Of a stretch of 20,125 nt of DNA, positions 1 through 7,914 are shown one piece after another; the first letter of the stretch is position 1, and each line of letters begins with the position of its first letter. Source of the DNA: Ga0077527 sp038144955 (GTDB lineage Bacteria > Pseudomonadota > Gammaproteobacteria > Burkholderiales > SG8-41); the NCBI GenBank assembly GCA_038144955.1, contig JAYQOT010000047.1:1-20125 (forward strand). Reading direction: 5' to 3'. Both the position numbers and the translations under genes were made by a program. The notes under the pieces were generated by a model. The model did no database searches, was not told the origin of the DNA, and was given only the letters and a program-made list of their open reading frames with translations.

Positions 1-1716
1 CACCACCACGGCGCCGGCGGGGCGCGAGTCAGGCGGCAGCGGCTCGCCCAGGGCCAGCAGCTGGTGCGCGACTATGACCGCGAGGCGTTTGCCGAGGCCG
101 AGGTCGGAGAAGATTTCTTCCCGCGATTTCGCGCTGGAATCGCGGACCAGCTGGTCCCATTGCGCATCGCTGATATCGGGCAGGCTGGCCTTGAAGTTGG
201 CCAGCGCCTGCTGCAACAGACGCTCCCCGAGCTGCACCGATTCCGCGAAGTGCATGGTTTTGAGGAAGTGGCGGATATGCGAGCGGGCCTTCGCGGTGGC
301 GACGAAATTCAGCCACAGCGGATTGGGCTTGGCGTGCGAGGCGGTGATGATTTCCACGCGGTCGCCGTTGCGCAGCTCGGTGCGCAGCGGCATCAGTTCC
401 TGGTTGATCTTGACCGCGATGCAGCGGTTGCCGATGTCGGTATGCACGGCATAGGCGAAATCCACCGCGGTGGCGCCACGCGGCAGCGACATGATCTTGC
501 CTTTCGGCGTGAACACGTAGACCTCGTCGGGGAACAGGTCGACCTTGAGGTGTTCGAGGAATTCGACGGAATCCCCCGATTCGGACTGCATTTCCAGCAG
601 GCTCTGCAGCCACTGGTGGGTTTTCTGCTGCAAGTCCGACAGCGAGGAGTCAGAGCTTTTGTAGAGCCAGTGCGAGGCGACCCCGGCTTCGGCGATGCGG
701 TGCATGTCGGCGGTGCGGATCTGGATCTCGATCGGGCTGCCGAACGGACCGAACAGCGTGGTGTGCAGCGACTGGTAGCCGTTGGCCTTGGGGATCGCGA
801 TGTAGTCCTTGAACTTGCCGGGTATGGGTTTGTAGAGGCTGTGCAGTGCGCCAAGGGCGACGTAACAGGAAGGCAGGTCCTTGACGATGATGCGGAATCC
901 GAACACATCGTGCACTTGGGCGAATGACAGATGCTTGTCGCGCATCTTTCGGTATACCGAGTGCAGATGCTTCTCGCGGCCGTGCACCTGCGCTTCGATG
1001 CGGAAATCGCTAAGCCTGCGCTCAATGGATTCCAGAACCTTGCCCACGACTTCGCGGCGGTTGCCGCGTGCTGTTTTGACCGCTTTCGCCAGCACGCGGA
1101 AGCGGTCCGGATACAGGTGCTGGAACGCCAGATCGGCCATTTCCTGGTAGAGGCTGTTCAGGCCGAGGCGGTTGGCGATCGGTGCGTAGATTTCCAGCGT
1201 TTCACGGGCGATGCGCTGGCGGCGAGCGGGGTCAACCGCCTGCAGCGTACGCATGTTATGCAGGCGGTCGGCAAGCTTGATCAGCATCACGCGCACATCG
1301 CGCGCCATGGCCAGCAGCATTTTGCGGAAATTTTCCGCCTGCGCCTTTTCCTGGGTGTCGAACTCGATGCGGTCGAGCTTGGATACGCCATCGACCAGTT
1401 CAGCTACCGGCTTGCCGAAGAGATCGGCGATTTCGTTTTTGGTGACTTCGGTGTCCTCGACGACGTCGTGCAGCAGCGCCGCGGTCAGCGCCTGGGGGTC
1501 GAGGTGCCACTGCGCAAGTATGCCGGCGACCGCCAGCGGGTGCGCGATGTAAGGCTCGCCGGATTTGCGGAACTGTCCCTGATGGGCGGTTTCGCTGAAA
1601 TGGTAGGCCGCCTCCAGCTGTGAAAGATCTTCAGGCTTGAGGTAGCCGGCCCAATCCCTGAAAGCGCCCGGCGCGGCCGGTTGGGCGGCGGGCATGGCAG
1701 GAACAGGCGTATTCAT
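1..1716 (-). CDS. spoT: Bifunctional (p)ppGpp synthetase/hydrolase SpoT, 3' end cut by window edge
   Basis: Makes and degrades the stringent-response alarmone (p)ppGpp. The frame stays open from an ATG at 1716 to base 1, giving 572 visible residues; the C-terminal helical and ACT region lies outside the window. The hydrolase HD motif is intact (HDVVED, residues 83-88, bases 1470-1453). This argues for a SpoT-type enzyme, because RelA enzymes usually have a degenerate HD site. The synthetase domain follows at about residues 245-355, with motifs such as GYQSLHTT, EIQIRT and GVASHW. A TGS domain (VYVFTPKGK to VEIITA) lies at about 393-457. The gene is last in the minus-strand series yicC-gmk-rpoZ-spoT, the usual proteobacterial order, 57 bases after rpoZ. 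No strong Shine-Dalgarno sequence precedes the ATG. The family call is firm; spoT rather than another long RSH name rests on the HD motif and the rpoZ neighbour. Confidence 0.95.
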   Translation of the reverse strand, partial: MNTPVPAMPAAQPAAPGAFRDWAGYLKPEDLSQLEAAYHFSETAHQGQFRKSGEPYIAHPLAVAGILAQWHLDPQALTAALLHDVVEDTEVTKNEIADLFGKPVAELVDGVSKLDRIEFDTQEKAQAENFRKMLLAMARDVRVMLIKLADRLHNMRTLQAVDPARRQRIARETLEIYAPIANRLGLNSLYQEMADLAFQHLYPDRFRVLAKAVKTARGNRREVVGKVLESIERRLSDFRIEAQVHGREKHLHSVYRKMRDKHLSFAQVHDVFGFRIIVKDLPSCYVALGALHSLYKPIPGKFKDYIAIPKANGYQSLHTTLFGPFGSPIEIQIRTADMHRIAEAGVASHWLYKSSDSSLSDLQQKTHQWLQSLLEMQSESGDSVEFLEHLKVDLFPDEVYVFTPKGKIMSLPRGATAVDFAYAVHTDIGNRCIAVKINQELMPLRTELRNGDRVEIITASHAKPNPLWLNFVATAKARSHIRHFLKTMHFAESVQLGERLLQQALANFKASLPDISDAQWDQLVRDSSAKSREEIFSDLGLGKRLAVIVAHQLLALGEPLPPDSRPAGAVVV

Positions 1717-1750
1717 GCGTCCGGTGGTAGATGCCGTCCGCAAGCAGGAG

Positions 1751-1772
1751 AGGCGGCAGGGCGCCGCCGCCT
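1751..1772 (-). other. Intercistronic GC hairpin between rpoZ and spoT
   Basis: A perfect 7-bp inverted repeat (AGGCGGC / GCCGCCT, 8-base loop) lies directly after the rpoZ stop on the minus strand. No T-run follows it, so it is not a classical terminator. It could stabilise the rpoZ mRNA end or modulate readthrough into spoT, or be chance in GC-rich DNA. Confidence 0.3.
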
Positions 1773-1773
1773 G

Positions 1774-1980
1774 TTACGTCGGGCTCTTGTTGAGAATTTC
1801 GGGTCCGAATTTGGACGCTGCGAGTTCGCGCAGCGCAATGACGGTCGGCTTGTCGCGGGTCGCGTCGATCATCGGCTGGGCGCCATTGGCCAGCTGACGG
1901 GCGCGATAGGTCGCGGCGAGCGACATTTCAAAACGGTTGGGCATGATTTTCATGCAGTCGTCTACGGTGATGCGTGCCAT
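1774..1980 (-). CDS. rpoZ: DNA-directed RNA polymerase omega subunit
   Basis: Small RNA polymerase subunit that helps beta-prime fold and assemble; in many proteobacteria it is part of a ppGpp binding site. The 68-residue product begins MARITVDDC and contains the family's NRFEM-x-LAA-x-YRARQL core at about residues 15-30, followed by a PTVIALRE segment. The length fits the short betaproteobacterial omega. The ATG at 1980 lies 10 bases after the gmk stop, with a weak AAGG upstream. Its place between gmk and spoT is the conserved arrangement, pairing omega with the alarmone enzyme. Confidence 0.96.
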   Translation of the reverse strand: MARITVDDCMKIMPNRFEMSLAATYRARQLANGAQPMIDATRDKPTVIALRELAASKFGPEILNKSPT

Positions 1981-1990
1981 GGATGCCTTG

Positions 1991-2599
1991 CTATTTGAGT
2001 CGGTTGATCAATGCGGCGTGCCGGTCGAGCTGCCGTGCTGCGCGCAGGCGCTCGGCGCGGATGATGTCCTGCAATTCCCCGGCTGCGACGCGGAAATTGC
2101 TGTTAATAATAACATAATCAAAATCATGGACCTGCGCGATTTCTTCGCGCGCATTGGCCAGCCGCCGGGCGATCACGTCAGGGGGGTCCTGGGCCCTGGA
2201 ATTGAGGCGTTCCATCAGCGCTTCGAAGGAGGGGGGCAGGATGAAGATGCTGATGACGCCGGGCATCAGGCGCCTGACCTGGGCGGCACCCTGCCAGTCG
2301 ATTTCGAGCACGATGTCGGTGTTGGCGGCCAGTTGTTCCTCGACCCACTTGCGCGAGGTGCCGTAGCGGTTGTCGTGCACCAGTGCCGACTCGAGAAAGT
2401 CTCCGGCCTTCGCCATCTGCTCGAAGGCTTCAGGCTTGACGAAGTGGTAATGGACGCCGTCGGTCTCCCCCGGCCGCGGCGGGCGGGTGGTGTACGACAC
2501 CGACTTGCGGATACCGTTGTCCGCTTCCAGCAGCGCGGCGACCAGGCTGGTTTTGCCGGCCCCGGAGGGTGCGCTGACGATGTAAAGATTGCCGGGCAT
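1991..2599 (-). CDS. gmk: Guanylate kinase
   Basis: Phosphorylates GMP to GDP with ATP in the cytoplasm, an essential step in GTP and dGTP supply. The 202-residue protein has a P-loop at residues 10-17 (APSGAGKT). The GMP-binding segment at about 33-53 (SVSYTTRPPRPGE, then GVHYHF) is intact, and LEIDWQGAAQVR follows in the core. Length matches the family (about 200-210). The ATG at 2599 lies two bases after the yicC stop and the TAG stop precedes rpoZ by 10 bases, so yicC, gmk and rpoZ are very likely co-transcribed. Confidence 0.97.
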   Translation of the reverse strand: MPGNLYIVSAPSGAGKTSLVAALLEADNGIRKSVSYTTRPPRPGETDGVHYHFVKPEAFEQMAKAGDFLESALVHDNRYGTSRKWVEEQLAANTDIVLEIDWQGAAQVRRLMPGVISIFILPPSFEALMERLNSRAQDPPDVIARRLANAREEIAQVHDFDYVIINSNFRVAAGELQDIIRAERLRAARQLDRHAALINRLK

Positions 2600-2601
2600 G
2601 A

Positions 2602-3390
2602 TTATTCGATATTCTGGATCTGTTCGCGCATCTGTTCGATTAGCAGCTTGAGGTCCATCGATACCTGGGTCACGGTCATGTCCGCCGATTTCGATCCCAG
2701 CGTATTGGCTTCGCGGTTCAGTTCCTGCATAAGGAAGTCCAGGCGCTTGCCTGCGGCGCCGCCTTTGCCGAGTATGCGCTGAAGCTCGTCGATGTGTGCG
2801 GACAGCCGCGACAGTTCCTCGTCGACGTCGATCTTGTTGACGAACAAAGCGATTTCCTGGCGCACGCGTTCATCGTCTGCAGAAACCAGTGCCTCCTTGA
2901 GGCGAGCGTTAAGTTTTTCCTGGAACGCCGCAATGGCTTCCGGCATCCGCGGTTTGACCAGTGCAACGCGTTCGCGCACCTCGGCGGCGCGTTCCAGTAT
3001 CACCGCGGCCAGTTTTTCACCTTCGCGCGCGCGGGCCGCGGTGAAATCGCGCAGCGCATCGCGCAGCAGCTCGATGGCAACCGCGCGCAGTTCCTCGACC
3101 GGCAATTCCTCGCTGCCGAGCATGCCCGGCCAGCGCAGGATGTCGGCCACGCTGAGTTCGCGGGCGGCAGGCAGCGCACTGCGCACCTTGGTGTTGAGCG
3201 CCAGCAATTGCGTGAGCAGTTCGCCGTCGAGTTCCGCGGCATCGCCGCCGCCGTTGCGCAGCGCGTAGGCCACCCGGCATTCGACCTTGCCGCGGGTTGC
3301 CACTGCCGCGATCGCTTCGCGCAGCGCGGATTCCGCGGGCCGCAATTCGTCGGGCATGCGGAACGAGACATCGAGGTAACGGTGATTGAC
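2602..3390 (-). CDS. yicC: YicC-family endoribonuclease, 5' end lost in the N-run
   Basis: YicC proteins act in RNA turnover. The visible 262 residues begin at VNHRYLDVSFR, the conserved segment normally about 25-30 residues from the N-terminus, so only a short N-terminal piece is hidden by the undetermined bases. The C-terminal half carries the family signature: ALFVNKIDVDEELSRL, then HIDEL, GKRLDFLMQELNREANT and a closing QVSMDLKLLIEQMREQIQN. The TAA at 2604-2602 is two bases from gmk. Expected full length is about 290 residues, which would place the start near 3470 on the opposite strand from rph. Older databases list this gene as stress-induced YicC or UPF0701. Confidence 0.93.
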   Translation of the reverse strand, partial: VNHRYLDVSFRMPDELRPAESALREAIAAVATRGKVECRVAYALRNGGGDAAELDGELLTQLLALNTKVRSALPAARELSVADILRWPGMLGSEELPVEELRAVAIELLRDALRDFTAARAREGEKLAAVILERAAEVRERVALVKPRMPEAIAAFQEKLNARLKEALVSADDERVRQEIALFVNKIDVDEELSRLSAHIDELQRILGKGGAAGKRLDFLMQELNREANTLGSKSADMTVTQVSMDLKLLIEQMREQIQNIE

Positions 3391-4183
3391 NNNNNNNNNN
3401 NNNNNNNNNNNNNNNNNNNNNNNNNNNNNNNNNNNNNNNNNNNNNNNNNNNNNNNNNNNNNNNNNNNNNNNNNNNNNNNNNNNNNNNNNNNNNNNNNNNN
3501 NNNNNNNNNNNNNNNNNNNNNNNNNNNNNNNNNNNNNNNNNNNNNNNNNNNNNNNNNNNNNNNNNNNNNNNNNNNNNNNNNNNNNNNNNNNNNNNNNNNN
3601 NNNNNNNNNNNNNNNNNNNNNNNNNNNNNNNNNNNNNNNNNNNNNNNNNNNNNNNNNNNNNNNNNNNNNNNNNNNNNNNNNNNNNNNNNNNNNNNNNNNN
3701 NNNNNNNNNNNNNNNNNNNNNNNNNNNNNNNNNNNNNNNNNNNNNNNNNNNNNNNNNNNNNNNNNNNNNNNNNNNNNNNNNNNNNNNNNNNNNNNNNNNN
3801 NNNNNNNNNNNNNNNNNNNNNNNNNNNNNNNNNNNNNNNNNNNNNNNNNNNNNNNNNNNNNNNNNNNNNNNNNNNNNNNNNNNNNNNNNNNNNNNNNNNN
3901 NNNNNNNNNNNNNNNNNNNNNNNNNNNNNNNNNNNNNNNNNNNNNNNNNNNNNNNNNNNNNNNNNNNNNNNNNNNNNNNNNNNNNNNNNNNNNNNNNNNN
4001 NNNNNNNNNNNNNNNNNNNNNNNNNNNNNNNNNNNNNNNNNNNNNNNNNNNNNNNNNNNNNNNNNNNNNNNNNNNNNNNNNNNNNNNNNNNNNNNNNNNN
4101 NNNNNNNNNNNNNNNNNNNNNNNNNNNNNNNNNNNNNNNNNNNNNNNNNNNNNNNNNNNNNNNNNNNNNNNNNNNNNNNNNNN
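3391..4183. other. Run of 793 undetermined bases (assembly gap)
   Basis: All bases are N. Its content can be inferred from the flanks only. The left edge is inside yicC, which needs roughly 75-90 bases more. The right edge is in the last 17 codons of a probable rph, which needs roughly 660 bases more if it is the usual length near 238 residues. The sum nearly fills the gap, so no other sizeable gene need be hidden if the gap length is true. Confidence 0.99.
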
Positions 4184-4237
4184 GCGCAGCAGGGGATCGC
4201 GCAACTCGTCGCCGCCCAGCACAGCGCGCTGCGCTGA
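4184..4237 (+). CDS. rph: Probable C-terminal end of ribonuclease PH (partial)
   Basis: The bases just after the gap encode 17 residues (AQQGIAQLVAAQHSALR) and a TGA at 4235-4237. This resembles the usual RNase PH tail, a helix with a G-I-x-x-L/I-V-x-x-Q pattern ending near ALR or ALA. RNase PH trims tRNA 3' ends by phosphorolysis. The call rests mainly on position: rph directly precedes rdgB and hemW in many betaproteobacteria, and the stop is 12 bases before the rdgB start. The fragment is too short for certainty. Confidence 0.6.
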   Translation, partial: AQQGIAQLVAAQHSALR

Positions 4238-4249
4238 CCCTTGCGGCAA

Positions 4250-4864
4250 ATGAAGAAACTGGTCATCGCTTCGAACAATCCGGGCAAGCTGCGCGAGATA
4301 CGCGCGATACTGGTGCCGCTGGGTATCGAAATCATTGCCCAGGGCGAACTCGGTGTCAGCGAAGCCGAGGAGCCGCACGACACCTTTGTCGAGAACGCGC
4401 TGGCCAAGGCGCGGCACGCCAGCCGGGTAACGGGACTGCCGGCACTGGCCGATGATTCAGGCGTCTGTGTGTCCGCACTCGACGGCGAACCCGGTGTGCG
4501 CTCGGCGCGCTATGCGGATGCGCCCGATGCCGCGCACCGCGAAGAGCAGGACGCTCGCAACAACGACAAGCTTCTCCATGCGCTGCGCGGCAATGCTGAC
4601 CGCCGCGCGCATTACTGCTGCGTCATTGTCATGGTGCGCCATGCCGCCGATCCGCAGCCGCTGATTGCCGAGGCGGAATGGCATGGCAAAATTCTTGAAT
4701 CGCCGCGCGGCAACGGCGGGTTCGGCTATGACCCGCTGTTCCTTATTCCGGAACTGGGCAAGACCGGTGCTGAATTGACCGCGGAAGAAAAAAACCGCGT
4801 CAGCCATCGCGGCAGGGCCCTGGCGCTGCTGGCTGAACGGCTGCGCGGGATGCAGGGCGCATGA
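4250..4864 (+). CDS. rdgB: Non-canonical purine NTP pyrophosphatase (dITP/XTP), RdgB/HAM1 family
   Basis: Hydrolyses dITP, ITP and XTP to monophosphates and so keeps deaminated purines out of DNA and RNA. The 204-residue protein begins MKKLVIASNNPGKLREI, the nucleotide-binding motif (S8-N9-N10, K13). It then has DTFVENALAKA at about 44-54, the metal/catalytic ADDSG at 67-71 and GNGGFGYDPLF in the C-terminal half. I chose the ATG at 4250 over an in-frame TTG at 4241 because it places the SNNPGK motif at the family's usual distance from the N-terminus. No clear Shine-Dalgarno is visible. It is followed 22 bases later by hemW, a conserved pair, so an rph-rdgB-hemW operon is likely. Confidence 0.95.
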   Translation: MKKLVIASNNPGKLREIRAILVPLGIEIIAQGELGVSEAEEPHDTFVENALAKARHASRVTGLPALADDSGVCVSALDGEPGVRSARYADAPDAAHREEQDARNNDKLLHALRGNADRRAHYCCVIVMVRHAADPQPLIAEAEWHGKILESPRGNGGFGYDPLFLIPELGKTGAELTAEEKNRVSHRGRALALLAERLRGMQGA

Positions 4865-4886
4865 ACTGTCGCGGGGCGATGCTGCC

Positions 4887-6059
4887 GTGACCACCCGCAT
4901 CGCTGATCCAGCCGCGACCGCAGCGCCCCGTTTCGACGTACTGCCTCCGCTGTCGCTGTACATCCACGTGCCGTGGTGCGTGCGCAAGTGTCCGTACTGC
5001 GATTTCAATTCGCATGAAGTCCGCGGTGACATTCCGGAGGACACCTACGTCGCCGCACTGCTGCGCGATCTCGAATCCGCGCTGCCGCAGGTGTGGGGGC
5101 GTCCGGTGCTGACGATATTCATCGGCGGCGGCACGCCCAGCCTGCTGTCGGTGAAGGCGCTGGATGCCCTGCTCTCCGGGGTGCGCGCGCTGCTACCGGT
5201 GGCTGCTGACGCCGAGGTTACGCTCGAAGCCAATCCCGGCACTGCCGAAGCGGAAAAATTCGCGGGATTCCGCGCTGCCGGTGTCAACCGCCTGTCGCTG
5301 GGCATCCAGAGTTTCAATGACAGGCATCTGCAGGCGCTGGGACGCATCCACGACGGCGGCGAGGCGCGCCGTGCGGCAGAACTGGCGCTGGCCACTTTCG
5401 ACAACGTCAATTTCGATCTGATGTATGGCCTGCCTGCGCAGGACATCGCTGCCGCGGAAACCGACATCGCTGCCGCGATCGCGTTGAGCCCCGCGCACAT
5501 CAGCGCCTATCACCTGACGCTGGAACCCAACACGTATTTTCATCGCTATCCGCCGGCGCTGCCCGATGACGATACCGCGGCGCAGATGCAGCAGGCGATC
5601 GAGTCACAACTGGCTGGCGCTGGCTATCAGCATTACGAAACTTCGGCTTTCGCGCAGCAGGGCAGGCGCAGCCGGCATAACCTGAATTACTGGATGTTCG
5701 GCGACTATGTCGGCATCGGCGCCGGCGCACACGGTAAAATATCATTAAAAAACAATATCTTACGAGAAACCCGCCCGCGCCAGCCCAAGGCTTACCTGGA
5801 ACGGGCCGGCGCGGCGACCAGCAGCGAAGTGCCGCACGCGGATCTGCCCGGCGAATTCATGATGAATGCGCTGCGCCTGAACCAGGGCTTCGACCTGGCA
5901 TTGTTCACCGCGCGCACCGGTTTGCCGCTGACGGCGGTACTGTCGCGACTGGACCGGGCAGAATCACGCGGACTGATTGCGCGCGACCACCAGCATGTGG
6001 TCCCGACCGAACTGGGGCGGCGTTTCCTGAATGATCTGATCGGGATTTTTCTGGGCTGA
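4887..6059 (+). CDS. hemW: Radical SAM heme chaperone HemW (HemN-like)
   Basis: HemW is a radical-SAM protein that binds heme and delivers it to target proteins; many genomes label it oxygen-independent coproporphyrinogen oxidase-like. The 390-residue product has the cluster motif C31-x3-C35-x2-C38 (CVRKCPYC) followed by DFNSH. It also has FIGGGTPSLL, LEANPGT, NRLSLGIQSFN and NFDLMYGLPAQ in order, then the YHLTLEPNT segment and a C-terminal winged-helix region. HemN proper has extra N-terminal sequence and a different C after the motif, so HemW is favoured. The start is a GTG at 4887; no ATG in frame lies between it and the cluster motif. A short AT-rich patch at about 5740-5765 stays in frame and looks harmless. 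Confidence 0.93.
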   Translation: MTTRIADPAATAAPRFDVLPPLSLYIHVPWCVRKCPYCDFNSHEVRGDIPEDTYVAALLRDLESALPQVWGRPVLTIFIGGGTPSLLSVKALDALLSGVRALLPVAADAEVTLEANPGTAEAEKFAGFRAAGVNRLSLGIQSFNDRHLQALGRIHDGGEARRAAELALATFDNVNFDLMYGLPAQDIAAAETDIAAAIALSPAHISAYHLTLEPNTYFHRYPPALPDDDTAAQMQQAIESQLAGAGYQHYETSAFAQQGRRSRHNLNYWMFGDYVGIGAGAHGKISLKNNILRETRPRQPKAYLERAGAATSSEVPHADLPGEFMMNALRLNQGFDLALFTARTGLPLTAVLSRLDRAESRGLIARDHQHVVPTELGRRFLNDLIGIFLG

Positions 6060-6077
6060 CGGCAACGCAGCAGCCCA
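6052..6077 (+). terminator. Weak hairpin at the hemW stop codon
   Basis: A 7-bp stem (TGGGCTG 6052-6058 with CAGCCCA 6071-6077) and 12-base loop span the hemW stop. The bases after it (TTGCGTTTGG) are not a real T-run. It may slow transcription before the next gene, but termination is unproven. Confidence 0.25.
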
Positions 6078-6105
6078 TTGCGTTTGGTCATTGCCGGTTT
6101 AGAAT
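6078..6105 (+). promoter_or_regulatory. Candidate sigma-70 promoter for the Bug/TctC-type gene
   Basis: TTGCGT (6078-6083), a 16-base spacer and TAGAAT (6100-6105) lie 90 bases upstream of the ATG. The -10 matches consensus at five of six positions, the -35 at three. The position in the only intergenic space before this lone gene supports it. Confidence 0.35.
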
Positions 6106-6194
6106 AGCTGCAAACCCGTTGCTTCGCGCCCGCGTGCCGCAAAGGGCGCACAACAACCGGCTTCAACCCGCCTATTCGTGATCGGAGGAGATTC

Positions 6195-7169
6195 ATGAAC
6201 AGCATCAAGTGCAGTCTTGTTGCGTCCGTCGCAGCAGTTTCTTTGCTGGCCGGAACCGCAGTCCAGGCCCAGGCCTATCCCGCCAAGCCCGTACGTTTCG
6301 TAGTGACCTATCCCGCGGGCGGCAGCTCCGACGTGATGGCGCGCATCATCGGCAAGAAACTCACCGAGCTCTGGGGCCAGCAGGTGCTGGTCGAATCGCG
6401 TCCCGGCGCGGCCGGCGCGGTGGGCATGGAATACGCTTCCAAGCAGGCGCCTGACGGCTACACCTTCCTGCTCGGCAATTTCGGCCCGGTGCTTGCCAAT
6501 CCGCTGCTGACCAAGGTGAAGTACAACGTCGACAAGGATTTCGTGCCGGTATCGCAGATCACCCGTGCCGCCAACATCCTGGTGACGCCGAACACATTGC
6601 CGGTGAAGAATGTGCAGGAACTGGTTGCGCTGGCGAAAAAGAATCCCGGCATGACCTACGCCACCAGCGGTCCCGGCAGCATGTCGCACCTGATTGGCGA
6701 GATGTTCCGCCGCGCAGCCAAGGTGGACATCACCACGGTGCCGTATCAGGGTGGTGTGTATTCCATCGCCGCGGTGCAGGGTGGACACATCATGATGATG
6801 TTCTCGGATGCGCCGCCGGTGATGGGCAACCTCAAGGCCGGCAAACTCAAGGCGCTGGCGGTCACCAGCGGACAGCGCACGCCGTTCACGCCGGAACTGC
6901 CGACGCTGGCGGAATCCGGGCTCAAGGGTTTTGATGCCGCCAACTGGTGGGGCATCATGTTCCCGGCGGGCGTGCAGAAGTCGATGATCGACAAGGTGTC
7001 GAGCGACCTGAAGATTGCGCTGACCGACGCCGAAGTGAAGAAAAATCTCGGCGTCATGGCGATCGAGGCGGTCTACAAATCGCCCGAGGAATTTGCCGCG
7101 TTCATCCAGTCCGAGCGCAAAGCGTGGGGCGAAGTGATCAGCGCGGCAAAGATCAGCGGTATCCAGTAA
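6195..7169 (+). CDS. Bug/TctC-family tripartite-transport periplasmic substrate-binding protein
   Basis: Soluble periplasmic receptor of the Bug family, usually for carboxylates, aromatic acids or nicotinate-like ligands. The 324-residue product has a clear Sec signal peptide: K5, a hydrophobic core VASVAAVSLLAG and a probable cut after AQA at residue 27. Mature YPAKPVRFVVTYPAGGSSDVMAR follows, the family's first ligand loop. Further family marks are ESRPGAAGAVG, APDGYTFLLG, YATSGPGSMSHL and LKALAVTSGQRTP. A strong ribosome site (GGAGGAG, 6184-6190) sits 4 bases before the ATG. No TctA/TctB membrane genes are nearby, so it is an orphan receptor, as is common in Burkholderiales. The ligand cannot be read from sequence. 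It is closed by a strong terminator. Confidence 0.93.
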   Translation: MNSIKCSLVASVAAVSLLAGTAVQAQAYPAKPVRFVVTYPAGGSSDVMARIIGKKLTELWGQQVLVESRPGAAGAVGMEYASKQAPDGYTFLLGNFGPVLANPLLTKVKYNVDKDFVPVSQITRAANILVTPNTLPVKNVQELVALAKKNPGMTYATSGPGSMSHLIGEMFRRAAKVDITTVPYQGGVYSIAAVQGGHIMMMFSDAPPVMGNLKAGKLKALAVTSGQRTPFTPELPTLAESGLKGFDAANWWGIMFPAGVQKSMIDKVSSDLKIALTDAEVKKNLGVMAIEAVYKSPEEFAAFIQSERKAWGEVISAAKISGIQ

Positions 7170-7189
7170 CGCGCTTTTTGGCGCAACTG

Positions 7190-7216
7190 AACGGCGGCCT
7201 GCAGGCCGCCGTTTTT
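7190..7216 (+). terminator. Rho-independent terminator after the Bug/TctC gene
   Basis: A perfect 10-bp GC-rich stem (AACGGCGGCC 7190-7199 with GGCCGCCGTT 7204-7213), TGCA loop and a T-run at 7212-7216 lie 20 bases after the stop. The T-run overlaps the stop codon of the convergent trmB (7217-7215). On the minus strand the stem has no following T-run, so it works mainly in the plus direction. Confidence 0.88.
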
Positions 7217-7898
7217 ATTTGCGGCGGCGAAACACGATGTCCCAGACGCCGTGGCCCAGGCGCAGGCCGCGGGTTTCGAACTTGGTCTGCGGTCGGTAGG
7301 CTGGCCGTGTGGCGTAGCCATCGGCGGTATTTTCGAGCGCAGATTCCGCGGAAAATACTTCGAGTACCTGTTCGGCGTATTCCTTCCAGTCGGTCGCGGC
7401 ATGGAGGTAACCGCCGGGCTGCAGCCGTGAGGCGGCGAGCGCGATGAACGCGGGCTGGATCAGCCGCCGCTTGTGATGGCGTTTCTTCGGCCACGGGTCG
7501 GGAAAGAATATGTGGATGCCGGACAGGCTCTCAGGTTGAATCATCCGGTTCAGCACTTCAACCGCATCGTGCTGGATCACCCGGACGTTGGCGAGCTCGA
7601 GTTCCCCGATCTGTTTGAGCAGGCTGCCCACGCCGGGAGTGTGCACTTCGATGCCGATGTAATCGGTGCCGGGATTCGCCGCGGCAATGGCTGCAGTGGT
7701 TTCCCCCATGCCGCAGCCGATTTCGAGAACGCGGGGCGCGCTGCGGCCGAACACGGCATCGAGGTCGCGGGGATTTTCCTGAAAGGGAATGCCGTACTTG
7801 GGCAGCAGGGTTTCACAGGCGCGGCGCTGGGCGTTGGAGACGCGGCCCTGGCGCAGCACGTAGCTGCGGATCGGCGCGTGCGGTTTTTGTGAATCCAC
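7215..7898 (-). CDS. trmB: tRNA (guanine-N7-)-methyltransferase, TrmB
   Basis: Methylates N7 of G46 in the variable loop of tRNAs using S-adenosylmethionine. The 227-residue protein has the class I SAM motif LEIGCGMG at 58-65, YIGIEVH at 80-86 and the TrmB signature FFPDPWPKKRHHKRR at 131-145. QTKFETRG, which closes the active site, lies near the C-terminus. The start is a GTG at 7898, 16 bases after the thiG stop; no better start is visible and the Shine-Dalgarno is weak. It is last in the minus-strand set thiS-thiG-trmB, a neighbourhood I believe is common in betaproteobacteria. Its stop codon lies inside the T-run of the facing terminator. Confidence 0.95.
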   Translation of the reverse strand: MDSQKPHAPIRSYVLRQGRVSNAQRRACETLLPKYGIPFQENPRDLDAVFGRSAPRVLEIGCGMGETTAAIAAANPGTDYIGIEVHTPGVGSLLKQIGELELANVRVIQHDAVEVLNRMIQPESLSGIHIFFPDPWPKKRHHKRRLIQPAFIALAASRLQPGGYLHAATDWKEYAEQVLEVFSAESALENTADGYATRPAYRPQTKFETRGLRLGHGVWDIVFRRRK

Positions 7899-7914
7899 GG
7901 CGCCCCGGCGTCGC

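Noticed and set aside
64..1623. Several plus-strand frames in the first 1.6 kb
   Set aside because: All are antisense to spoT, whose HD, synthetase and TGS motifs read continuously on the minus strand.
2794..4455. Long plus-strand frame crossing the N-run
   Set aside because: It is open only because N bases cannot form stops, and it runs antisense to yicC and out of frame with rdgB.
5740..5768. AT-rich patch inside hemW
   Set aside because: The reading frame and local protein motif (GAGAHGK then ILRETR) are continuous and family-like, so it is not an insertion scar.
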